A stretch of DNA of 7,366 nucleotides from an uncultured Prevotellaceae bacterium (lineage in GTDB: Bacteria > Bacteroidota > Bacteroidia > Bacteroidales > Bacteroidaceae), in assembly GCA_946539475.1 (NCBI GenBank), contig CAMNHM010000136.1, forward strand, positions 1 through 7,366, written 5' to 3'. A model generated the notes under the pieces. The model was not told the origin of the DNA and did no database searches. It was given only the letters and a program-made list of their open reading frames with translations. Positions 1 through 5,425 of this stretch are shown here, one piece after another (positions within the stretch are counted from its first letter, which is position 1; every line of letters starts with the position of its first letter). Position numbers and translations under genes: made by a program.

Positions 1-1
1 G

Positions 2-1357
2 GCCAACATCACCCTGAACGGCACGAAGTGCTCGGCTGCATCGGGTGCCACCACGGCGATGGATGTCGACATCACGCTGCCCACGCTGCAGGAGGGTACG
101 GCCTACACGCTGACAATTCCCGAAGGGGCCGTCGTTGCCAAGAGCGATCCCAATGCCAAGGCTCCGGCCTACACTGTCAGCTTCACCACGAAGGCAGCGG
201 CCCCGCACGTCGACAACAACGATGCCATCGCGCTGGCCAAGCGTTTAGGGTGGGGATGGAACCTGGGCAACCATTTCGATACCAGCAGCGACGAGGACGG
301 GAAACGCCCGCAGTGGGGCTACTGGGACAATGCTACGCCTACGCAGAAGCTCTACGACAACCTGAAGCAGGCCGGTGCCAGCACCGTCCGCATCGGTGTC
401 ACCTGGGGCAACTACCAGAACACCACAGACTGGACCATCGATGCCGGCTATATGGCTGAGGTGAGGCAGAATGTGGAGATGGCCGAGGCTGCCGGGCTGA
501 ACGTCATCCTCAACATGCACCACGATGAATACTGGCTCGACATCAAGTCGGCTGCCGGCAACAACATCGTCAACGATGGCATCAAGGCACGCCTGCAGAA
601 GACCTGGACGCAGATAGCCGAGGCCTTCAAGGACAAGGGCGACTTCCTCTTTTTCGAGACCTTCAACGAGGTGCAGGACGGCCAGTGGGGCTGGGGTGAG
701 AACCGTACCGACGGTGGCAAGCAATACCGCACGCTGAACGAGTGGAATCAGGTATGTGTAGATGCCATCCGGGCCACCGGCGGCCAGAATGCCACACGCT
801 GGATTGGCGTGCCGGGCTATGCCAGCGGGCCTACCTTCGCACTCATCGACGACTTCAAGATTCCTACTGATCCTGCCGGGCATATCATGGTCAGCGTCCA
901 CTTCTACGACCCCAGCAACTTCACGCTGACGCCGGAGAACAAAGACGGTAAGAGCGAGTGGGGACATACTGCCGCAGCCGGAAAGGCCGACGCGGGCAGC
1001 AACGAAGACCACGTCGTGGACACCTTCAAGAAATTGTACGAGAAGTTCGTGGTCAACAACATCCCCGTCTACATCGGCGAGTATGGCTGCGTGCAGCACA
1101 CAACGGAACGCTCCAACCTCTTCCGCAACTACTATCTGGAGTATGTCTGCCGTGCGGCTCATACCTACAATATGCCCCTTTGCCTCTGGGACAACAACTC
1201 ACAGGGCGGTGGCAACGAGCATCATGGCTATTTCAACCACAACGACGGCAGCTACCTTAACAACATGGGACCGCTCGTGGCCACGATGGTCAAGGCTGCT
1301 ACCAGCGACGATACTGCCTATACGCTGGAATCAGTCTACAACAACGCTCCGAAATGA
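2..1357 (+). CDS. Secreted glycoside hydrolase family 5 (endoglucanase-type), 5' end missing
   Basis: The frame is open from base 2 to a TGA at 1355-1357, giving 451 residues with no start or signal peptide in the window, so the N-terminus lies off the left edge. The first ~60 residues resemble a bacterial Ig-like (Big_5/SbsA-type) domain: the Tyr-Thr-Leu-Thr-Ile-Pro strand is followed by a closing VSFTTK strand. From about base 224 a GH5 barrel follows. It has GWGWNLGNHFD at the first strand, a VRIGVTW strand, NMHHDEYW, the acid/base in FFETFNEV (Glu codon 668-670), VSVHFYDP, the nucleophile in YIGEYG (Glu codon 1079-1081) and a late LWDNNS strand. Both catalytic Glu are present, so the enzyme should be active on beta-1,4-glucan or a related plant polysaccharide. 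The NLGN start suggests subfamily 4, but this is inference and mannan or xyloglucan activity cannot be excluded. No C-terminal sorting domain is visible after the barrel. Confidence 0.9.
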   Translation, partial: ANITLNGTKCSAASGATTAMDVDITLPTLQEGTAYTLTIPEGAVVAKSDPNAKAPAYTVSFTTKAAAPHVDNNDAIALAKRLGWGWNLGNHFDTSSDEDGKRPQWGYWDNATPTQKLYDNLKQAGASTVRIGVTWGNYQNTTDWTIDAGYMAEVRQNVEMAEAAGLNVILNMHHDEYWLDIKSAAGNNIVNDGIKARLQKTWTQIAEAFKDKGDFLFFETFNEVQDGQWGWGENRTDGGKQYRTLNEWNQVCVDAIRATGGQNATRWIGVPGYASGPTFALIDDFKIPTDPAGHIMVSVHFYDPSNFTLTPENKDGKSEWGHTAAAGKADAGSNEDHVVDTFKKLYEKFVVNNIPVYIGEYGCVQHTTERSNLFRNYYLEYVCRAAHTYNMPLCLWDNNSQGGGNEHHGYFNHNDGSYLNNMGPLVATMVKAATSDDTAYTLESVYNNAPK

Positions 1358-1401
1358 ATCTGACGGCTCGCTGATACGATGACCGTAACAGCGCCATTTG
1401 C

Positions 1402-1434
1402 AAAGCCCCGGCTATCCTCAGGCCGGGGCTTTTT
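1402..1434 (+). terminator. Rho-independent terminator of the GH5 gene
   Basis: A perfect 11-bp stem (AAAGCCCCGGC at 1402-1412 with GCCGGGGCTTT at 1422-1432) closes a 9-nt loop and runs into a T tract ending at 1434. It lies 45 bp after the GH5 stop. The stem is GC-rich and ends in T only on the plus-strand side, so it acts rightward. Confidence 0.92.
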
Positions 1435-1450
1435 GTGATGGGTTATAGAC

Positions 1451-1475
1451 AAAAAAAGAGCGGTATGAATCGCTC
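1451..1475 (-). terminator. Leftward intrinsic terminator
   Basis: Read on the minus strand, GAGCG (1475-1471), an 8-nt loop and CGCTC (1462-1458) are followed by seven consecutive T (1457-1451). The stem is only 5 bp but the U tract is uninterrupted. It sits 18 bp from the GH5 terminator, facing it. It would end either the leftward RNA candidate starting near 1612 or read-through from the wbqC cluster. Confidence 0.7.
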
Positions 1476-1490
1476 ACCCCGCACTTCCAC

Positions 1491-1529
1491 TTCCTTGGAT
1501 AGTTAAAATGTAACCATCATAACAAGGAA
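1491..1529 (-). repeat. Nested inverted repeat (hairpin 2 of the RNA candidate)
   Basis: TTCCTTG at 1491-1497 pairs perfectly with CAAGGAA at 1523-1529. Inside the 25-nt loop GTTA (1502-1505) pairs with TAAC (1511-1514). The whole forms a two-tier hairpin on either strand. Confidence 0.5.
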
Positions 1530-1590
1530 AATTCTAATAACATAATCTTTACCTTAAAATCTATTAACTACTAACCTAATGAATAATGCG

Positions 1591-1611
1591 CTGTAGTCAT
1601 CACGACTACAG
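1591..1611 (-). repeat. Perfect inverted repeat at a predicted leftward transcription start
   Basis: CTGTAGTC (1591-1598) and GACTACAG (1604-1611) are exact complements around a 5-nt loop. The repeat starts 3 bp downstream of the minus-strand TACCTTTG box, so it could be a 5' RNA hairpin or a repressor operator covering the start site. The sequence alone does not separate these. Confidence 0.55.
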
Positions 1612-1614
1612 GTG

Positions 1615-1622
1615 CAAAGGTA
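1615..1622 (-). promoter_or_regulatory. Bacteroidetes-type -7 box (TACCTTTG), leftward
   Basis: The minus strand reads TACCTTTG, identical to the -7 boxes found before dapB and the CotH gene in this window. No TTTG lies 19-21 bp upstream. The nearest similar run is TTTA at 1640-1643, with spacing 17, so the -33 element is weak or absent. The start site would fall near 1608-1612. Confidence 0.45.
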
Positions 1623-1682
1623 CTCATTTTTGGGGGAATTAAAGGTCTGTTTGTGTTCGATTCTTCCAAAAAGGAAGTTGTT

Positions 1683-1698
1683 TTTGACATAGGTCAAA
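1683..1698. repeat. Palindrome TTTGAC-N4-GTCAAA just after wbqC
   Basis: Perfect 6-bp arms (1683-1688 and 1693-1698) surround a 4-bp centre, 4 bp beyond the wbqC stop. A second, weaker hairpin, CTTCC-AAAAA-GGAAG at 1663-1677, lies next to it. Neither is followed by a T tract on the minus strand, so neither is a convincing terminator for wbqC. The arm and spacer layout resembles CRP/FNR-family binding sites, but the position in a 3' region makes that doubtful. Confidence 0.35.
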
Positions 1699-1702
1699 GG
1701 GG

Positions 1703-2299
1703 CTACAGGAAGTAGATGCCCTCAGACCCCATGTTGAGCAGTAGGTCGAGGATGCTGAGGTTGGGCAGGAATCCGTGACGTTGGCCGAACACCTGATAGT
1801 AAGGGCGTGGCACGAAGGTGGCATCGGGAGCAGGATGCTTAGGGTTGATGGCCAGTCGGAAGTCGTCGGTGTCAGGATGTGGCTCATAGGCTGCCGTACG
1901 GCTGATGGTCGGGTGGATGTCGAGCAGGCAGCACATCGTGCGGCAGATGTCTTCGTTGTAGTCCAGCAGGTATTCCCATCGCCGCTCGAAGAAGAAGGGC
2001 CGCAGGTCGTCCTCATAGTATTCCAGGAAGGGCGAGTCGCCATAAGCCGAGGTGATAGCCTGCCAGTGGAGGTGCCGCCAGTTGCCGTGGTCGCTGATTC
2101 GAAGGTGCTGTATGGAGCAGTGGTCGTCGTGAACAACGGGCACGGTGAGTGCCTGCGTGCCCTGCGCCGTAGCTATCACGCAGCGGTTGCGGTAGGTCTG
2201 CTTGACGAATGTCTCGTGTTGCTCGATCTCCACCTGTTGGTAGCGGTGGAGTTTCTGATACCACTGGATGGGGCCGAAGTAGGTGGTCGAGAGGAGCAT
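1703..2299 (-). CDS. WbqC-family protein
   Basis: This 198-residue protein fits the WbqC-like family throughout. It opens with LLSTTYFGPIQWYQKL (residues 2-17), then has VKQTYRNRC, a VPV strand, and the central block HLHWQAITSAYGDSPFLEYY with YEDDLRPFF. It ends with YYQVFGQRHGFLPNLSILDLLLNMGSEGI. Members occur in surface polysaccharide (O-antigen-type) gene sets, and a role in modifying or transferring a glycan substituent is suspected but not settled. There is no signal peptide or membrane segment, so it should be cytoplasmic. The frame stays open upstream to 2461, but that part is out-of-frame lepB-paralogue DNA plus the 7-bp repeat. The family's N-terminus begins at ATG 2297-2299, which I take as the start. 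No Shine-Dalgarno is present: only CC separates the repeat tract from the ATG. It is the last gene of the leftward cluster. Confidence 0.9.
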   Translation of the reverse strand: MLLSTTYFGPIQWYQKLHRYQQVEIEQHETFVKQTYRNRCVIATAQGTQALTVPVVHDDHCSIQHLRISDHGNWRHLHWQAITSAYGDSPFLEYYEDDLRPFFFERRWEYLLDYNEDICRTMCCLLDIHPTISRTAAYEPHPDTDDFRLAINPKHPAPDATFVPRPYYQVFGQRHGFLPNLSILDLLLNMGSEGIYFL

Positions 2300-2301
2300 G
2301 G

Positions 2302-2369
2302 GGTGGAGGGTGGAAGGTGGAGGGTGGAAGGTGGAAGGTGGAAGGTGGAAGGTGGAGGGTGGAAGGTGG
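2302..2369. repeat. Heptamer tandem repeat filling the lepB-paralogue/wbqC gap
   Basis: On the plus strand the unit is GGTGGAA or GGTGGAG, nine full copies plus GGTGG (68 bp). The copy order is G,A,G,A,A,A,A,G,A at the seventh base. It starts 2 bp before the wbqC start codon and abuts the TAA (2370-2372) of the upstream gene, so it is the entire spacer. On the coding strand (TTCCACC/CTCCACC) it contains no stop in any frame. Seven is not a multiple of three, so a change in copy number would shift the frame of any ribosome running through. Tracts of heptamers are, to my recollection, common between genes in Bacteroidales, but this is not checked here. Confidence 0.95.
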
Positions 2370-2912
2370 TTATTCGTCGAGCGAGAGCAGTGTGCGCTGT
2401 GTGCGCCATCCTCGCCAGAAGGGCTCTTGGTGGTCGTGGCTATAGACAATCGTGGTGGCACGCCCGATGATGAGCTGTTCGGCTATGAAGCCCAGTGTGC
2501 GGGAGTCGAGGCTGTTCTCCTCGCTGACGGCTTCCATCCAGTAGTGGTCGGAGGCTGCGCAGTTTACCCGTCCCGGCACAATGGTCTCCTTGCCCTGGTA
2601 GAGGATGGTGTCGCCGGGGAGCGCCTTACAGCGGCAGATAAGCACCTCGTCGGCATTGCCGGGATGCTCGAACACCACCAGGTCGCCACGTCTCACGCTG
2701 CAGCGCCCCACGCGGCAGTAGGGTAGCAGTCCCTCGTCGCTGCCCACGCGCAGCCCGTAGCTCCATCGGTTGACCAGCAGGCGGTCGCCTTGCATGAACA
2801 CGGGCTCCAGTCCCTTGCCCTCAATAGTGACGATGGTGAGCACCAACGCCCTGAAGCAGAGCATCAGCACGAACGCCACCACCAGGGCAATGAGGAACTT
2901 CAGCCTGAACAT
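2370..2912 (-). CDS. S26 signal-peptidase paralogue lacking the Ser/Lys dyad (probable pseudoprotease)
   Basis: The protein is 180 residues with one N-terminal membrane segment (about 5-28) and an S26 fold. GDRLLVNRWSYGLR (42-55) matches box C, RRGDLVVFEHP (74-84) and ALPGD (97-101) match box D, and YWMEAVSEENSLDSR (124-138) matches box E. At the nucleophile position, where active enzymes have Gly-x-Ser-Met/Leu-x-Pro, it reads GKGLEP, giving Gly34 for Ser. At the general-base position, eight residues before the Asp of LPGD, it has Cys93 (ICRCKALPGD) for Lys. The neighbouring Arg94 is kept. The reading frame is intact and the other boxes are conserved, so this is not a decaying gene. It starts 18 bp after the lepB stop and is surely co-transcribed with it. 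A regulatory or substrate-binding partner of LepB is plausible inference. Classical signal peptidase activity is unlikely. Confidence 0.85.
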   Translation of the reverse strand: MFRLKFLIALVVAFVLMLCFRALVLTIVTIEGKGLEPVFMQGDRLLVNRWSYGLRVGSDEGLLPYCRVGRCSVRRGDLVVFEHPGNADEVLICRCKALPGDTILYQGKETIVPGRVNCAASDHYWMEAVSEENSLDSRTLGFIAEQLIIGRATTIVYSHDHQEPFWRGWRTQRTLLSLDE

Positions 2913-2930
2913 CTTCCGGAAAGTGTCGCG

Positions 2931-4457
2931 TTACTTGATGTTGTCGACCATGCGGAACAGTCGTCCCCAGCGGATGCCTCCTGAGAAGAGCCCGCGGTCG
3001 GGGTCGCTGCTCCACCAGATGAAGATGGGCTTGCCCACGATGTGGTCCTCAGGCACGAAGCCCCAGTAGCGGCTGTCGGCTGAGTTATGGCGGTTGTCGC
3101 CCATCATCCAGTAGTAGTCGAGCTTAAAGGTATACGTGGTCGTCGCCTTGCCGTTGATATAGATCTTTCCGTCCTTCACCTCGAGCTTGTTGCCCTCGTA
3201 GGCACGGATGCAACGCTCGTAGACGGGCAGGTTCTCCAGCGTGAGATCGATCGAGGCGCCCTTCTTAGGTATCCAGATGGGACCATAGTTGTCGCGGTCC
3301 CAGTGCATGTTGCCGTTCTTGGGATAGACCTTGCGCCAGTCGTCATCGGGAGGCAGGGCCCGCTCGATGGCTTCCACGAGGTCTTTGCGCTGCTCGAGGG
3401 CTGCCTTCGCCTGCTTGGTGAGGGGCATGGCGGGGATGACGAAGCGGCGGTTGAACACCAGCTGCCCGTCGTTCTCGCGGTTAGTGCCCGGCGGGAATCC
3501 CAGGTCCTCGCAGGTGATGCCGTGCTCTTTCATGAAGTCGTCGGTGAGCGTCGATCCCTCCTTGAACACCACCGTATAGGCATACTGCACGAGGTCGGGC
3601 TCCTTGTTCGCCTTGCCGTCGAGGTAGATGATGCGGTCCTTGATCTGCAGCGTCTGTCCGGGCAGTCCTACGCAGCGCTTGACGTAGTTCTCGCGTCGGT
3701 CGGTGGGGCGTGTGTCGATATCGCCATACTGTGCCCAGTTGTTCTGGATGACGCTCTTGCCGCTGGCATAGATCTGGCTGTAGAACGTCAGGCGGTCGGC
3801 CGTCGGTATGGAGTCGAGCAAATCTTCCGAGGGCAATGCGCCGTAGGTCTGCTCGTACAGCTGATAGCCCAGGTCGTAGCAGAAGTCATAGTAGTACGTC
3901 TGATAGCGCGGGTCGGAACAGATGGTGTCGCCGGCAGGATAGTTGAACACGACGATATCGTTCAGCTCCACGTTCCCAAGGCCCTTCACGCGGCGATAGT
4001 CCCAGTGCGGCCATTCGATGTAGCTCTTCAGGCCTCCGATGGGCAGCGTGTGCTGTGTCAGGGGCACGGTGAGCGGTGTCTGTGGTATGCGCGGGCCATA
4101 GCTCAGCTTCGACACGAAGAGGTAGTCGCCCGTGAGCAGCGACTTCTCCAGCGAGGAGCTGGGGATGACGTAGTTCTGAAAGAAGAACTGGTTGATGAAG
4201 TAGACGGCCACGAGTGCGAAGACGATGGCGTCGACCCACGACATGATGAAGCGTGTGGGGCCCTCGCTGTCTTTCCACCACTGCCACTTGATCTTCTTCG
4301 AGATATATGCATCGTATATGAAGGGCACGACGATCAGGCCCAGCCACGACTTCACCCAATAGAGGAACAACAGGTAGAGCACGAGCACGATGATGAACTT
4401 GGCCCACTGCCGCTTCATGTTCAGCGGCTTCTTTTCTTTTCCTTTTCCTTTTGCCAT
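2931..4457 (-). CDS. lepB: Signal peptidase I (LepB), large Bacteroidales form
   Basis: The 508-residue type I signal peptidase cleaves Sec/Tat signal peptides on the outer face of the inner membrane. A Lys-rich start (residues 2-20) precedes hydrophobic stretches near 19-50 and 74-94. The nucleophile is Ser102 in VIPSSSLEKSLLTGD. The general base is Lys260 in ENYVKRCVGLPG. Box E is MMGDNRHNSADSRYWG (451-466). All catalytic elements are present, so it should be active. It is much longer than E. coli LepB (about 324 residues): 157 residues separate Ser and Lys (about 54 in E. coli), and another large insert lies between about 290 and 440, probably enlarging the periplasmic cap. LPG is followed by Gln268 where Asp is usual. 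The start at 4455-4457 follows a 58-bp gap after dapB that holds a run of seven C on the coding strand and no Shine-Dalgarno. Confidence 0.95.
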   Translation of the reverse strand: MAKGKGKEKKPLNMKRQWAKFIIVLVLYLLFLYWVKSWLGLIVVPFIYDAYISKKIKWQWWKDSEGPTRFIMSWVDAIVFALVAVYFINQFFFQNYVIPSSSLEKSLLTGDYLFVSKLSYGPRIPQTPLTVPLTQHTLPIGGLKSYIEWPHWDYRRVKGLGNVELNDIVVFNYPAGDTICSDPRYQTYYYDFCYDLGYQLYEQTYGALPSEDLLDSIPTADRLTFYSQIYASGKSVIQNNWAQYGDIDTRPTDRRENYVKRCVGLPGQTLQIKDRIIYLDGKANKEPDLVQYAYTVVFKEGSTLTDDFMKEHGITCEDLGFPPGTNRENDGQLVFNRRFVIPAMPLTKQAKAALEQRKDLVEAIERALPPDDDWRKVYPKNGNMHWDRDNYGPIWIPKKGASIDLTLENLPVYERCIRAYEGNKLEVKDGKIYINGKATTTYTFKLDYYWMMGDNRHNSADSRYWGFVPEDHIVGKPIFIWWSSDPDRGLFSGGIRWGRLFRMVDNIK

Positions 4458-4515
4458 TATTTTCTTTTGCTTGCTTGGGGGGGAGAAATATTACGTGAGG
4501 TTCCGGCTCCTTGTC

Positions 4516-5229
4516 CTAGAAGCTGAACATGTCGCTGATGGTGAGCAGGCCCTGGTGCTCCTTCGTGTACTCGGCAGCGAGCACTGCGCCCAGGGCGAAG
4601 CCGCGGCGGCTGTGAGCCTCGTGGCTGATGGTGATCATGTCGGCATCGGAGTCATAGCGGATGGTGTGGATGCCCGGCACCTCGCCGCGACGGATATGGT
4701 CGATGCGCAGCAGGCTAGCCTCGGTGGTGTCCTCAGCCCAGCCCTCCTTGCGGTCGAGGGCTGCCACGATCTCCTCGCCCAGCGTGATGGCTGTGCCAGA
4801 GGGGTGGTCGAGCTTGTGTACGTGGTGGGTCTCCTCCAGCTCGACGTCGTACTGCGGGAACTGGTTCATGATCTTCGCCAGATAGCGGTTCACGGCTGAG
4901 AAGATGGCCACGCCGATGGAGAAGTTGGAAGCCCAGAACAGGGTCTTGCCGGCGCTGGTCTGCCGGCGCACGTCGTCGCCGTGCTCCTTCATCCATCCCG
5001 TGCTGCCGCTGACCACCTTCACACCCTTTGCCCAGCACTTCAGGTAGTTGCCGTAGGCAGCGGTGGGGCTGGTGAACTCAATGGCCACGTCGGCGGTTGC
5101 AAACTGTTCGCTCTCGAACTCTTCCTGGTTATTGATGTCGATGATGCTGACAATCTCATGGCCGCGGCCGAGGGCTATCTCTTCAATCATCTTGCCCATC
5201 TTGCCGTAGCCGATTAAAGCTATTTTCAT
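4516..5229 (-). CDS. dapB: 4-hydroxy-tetrahydrodipicolinate reductase
   Basis: DapB reduces 4-hydroxy-tetrahydrodipicolinate with NAD(P)H in the cytoplasm, in the diaminopimelate/lysine pathway that feeds peptidoglycan. The 237-residue product has the Rossmann glycine motif IGYGKMG (6-12), EFTSPTA (51-57), VSGSTGW (73-79) and the substrate-site signature ETHHVHKLDHPSGTA (133-147). His135 and Lys139 are the expected catalytic pair. GFALGAVLAAEY near 210-221 is the usual C-terminal helix. It is shorter than the E. coli enzyme (273 residues). The frame is open to 5274, but that would start upstream of the -7 box at 5252-5259, so the ATG at 5227-5229 (MKIALIGYG) is chosen. The leader is then only about 20 nt, A/T-rich and without a Shine-Dalgarno. 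It is the first gene of the dapB-lepB-lepB paralogue-wbqC cluster. Confidence 0.96.
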   Translation of the reverse strand: MKIALIGYGKMGKMIEEIALGRGHEIVSIIDINNQEEFESEQFATADVAIEFTSPTAAYGNYLKCWAKGVKVVSGSTGWMKEHGDDVRRQTSAGKTLFWASNFSIGVAIFSAVNRYLAKIMNQFPQYDVELEETHHVHKLDHPSGTAITLGEEIVAALDRKEGWAEDTTEASLLRIDHIRRGEVPGIHTIRYDSDADMITISHEAHSRRGFALGAVLAAEYTKEHQGLLTISDMFSF

Positions 5230-5251
5230 TCTAATACGTATTATTTTGCTG

Positions 5252-5283
5252 CAAAGGTACTGTAAATTGGACAAATAACCAAA
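5252..5283 (-). promoter_or_regulatory. Promoter of the dapB cluster
   Basis: On the minus strand TTTG (5283-5280), a 20-bp spacer and TACCTTTG (5259-5252) match the Bacteroidetes sigma-A promoter pattern (TTTG, 19-21 bp, TAnnTTTG). The start site would be near 5245-5248, giving a leader of about 17-20 nt to the dapB ATG. A T10/A10 tract (5292-5301) lies just upstream and could act as an AT-rich upstream element. Confidence 0.82.
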
Positions 5284-5327
5284 GGAAAAACTTTTTTTTT
5301 TCTATCTAATGTTTTTTCCTACGTCTA

Positions 5328-5345
5328 CACCGGGGGCTGCCGGTG
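5328..5345. repeat. GC-rich inverted repeat between divergent promoters
   Basis: CACCGG (5328-5333) and CCGGTG (5340-5345) are perfect complements around a 6-bp centre in otherwise AT-rich DNA. The repeat lies 44 bp upstream of the dapB -33 box and 18 bp upstream of the -33 box of the CotH gene, with no T tract fitting a terminator for either strand. It may be an operator for the rightward promoter. Confidence 0.45.
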
Positions 5346-5363
5346 GGAAAACAGGCGGAGAAA

Positions 5364-5395
5364 TTTGCATGTTACCGCCTTTCTTCGTACCTTTG
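5364..5395 (+). promoter_or_regulatory. Promoter of the CotH-family gene
   Basis: TTTG (5364-5367), a 20-bp spacer and TACCTTTG (5388-5395) give the same promoter architecture as for dapB on the opposite strand. The start site would be near 5400-5403. The A-rich leader of about 25 nt to the ATG at 5426 has no Shine-Dalgarno. Confidence 0.82.
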
Positions 5396-5425
5396 CACCA
5401 GAAAATAAAAAGATTGTGAACGACT

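Larger units (their letters stand above)
1451..1612 (-). ncRNA. Candidate structured small RNA (orphan or wbqC 3'-UTR-derived)
   Basis: On the minus strand this stretch begins a few bases after a TACCTTTG box and ends at a U-tract terminator, about 160 nt later. It contains no credible ORF: the longest ATG-initiated readings I found are 8-9 codons. Two further stem-loops lie inside. One is a perfect 8-bp stem with a 5-nt loop at 1591-1611, at the predicted 5' end. The other has an outer 7-bp stem, TTCCTTG/CAAGGAA, at 1491-1529, enclosing a nested GTTA/TAAC hairpin. Promoter, structured body and terminator fit a stand-alone sRNA. No -33 element of good quality is visible, so a 3'-UTR product of the wbqC transcript is an alternative. 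I do not recognise a known RNA family. Confidence 0.35.

Noticed and set aside
245..1162. 305-codon minus-strand open frame opposite the GH5 gene
   Set aside because: It lies fully inside a well-supported GH5 domain and has no recognisable motifs.
2302..2369. CRISPR array
   Set aside because: The units are 7 bp, contiguous and without spacers, so this is a simple tandem repeat.
2300..2461. N-terminal extension of WbqC with a PPSTFHL-type repeat
   Set aside because: The family N-terminus starts at Met 2297-2299. The extension overlaps the coding end of the lepB paralogue in another frame and translates a tandem repeat.
2283..2726. Plus-strand frame encoding GGRWKVE-type repeats
   Set aside because: It is a translation of the 7-bp tract read in the unused direction, fused to antisense of the lepB paralogue. 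No promoter or family match supports it.
2913..2930. TTCCGGAA palindrome in the gap before the lepB paralogue
   Set aside because: It is 8 bp long and straddles a short intercistronic gap and the start region. This is likely chance, with no promoter box nearby.
3087..4526. 479-codon plus-strand open frame opposite lepB
   Set aside because: It is antisense to a clear LepB with all catalytic boxes. The predicted protein is Val/Leu/Arg-rich with no family features, a common by-product of GC-rich codon use.
5230..5274. Upstream start for DapB adding 15 residues
   Set aside because: It would begin upstream of the -7 box at 5252-5259, and the Rossmann strand MKIALIGYG begins at the chosen start.
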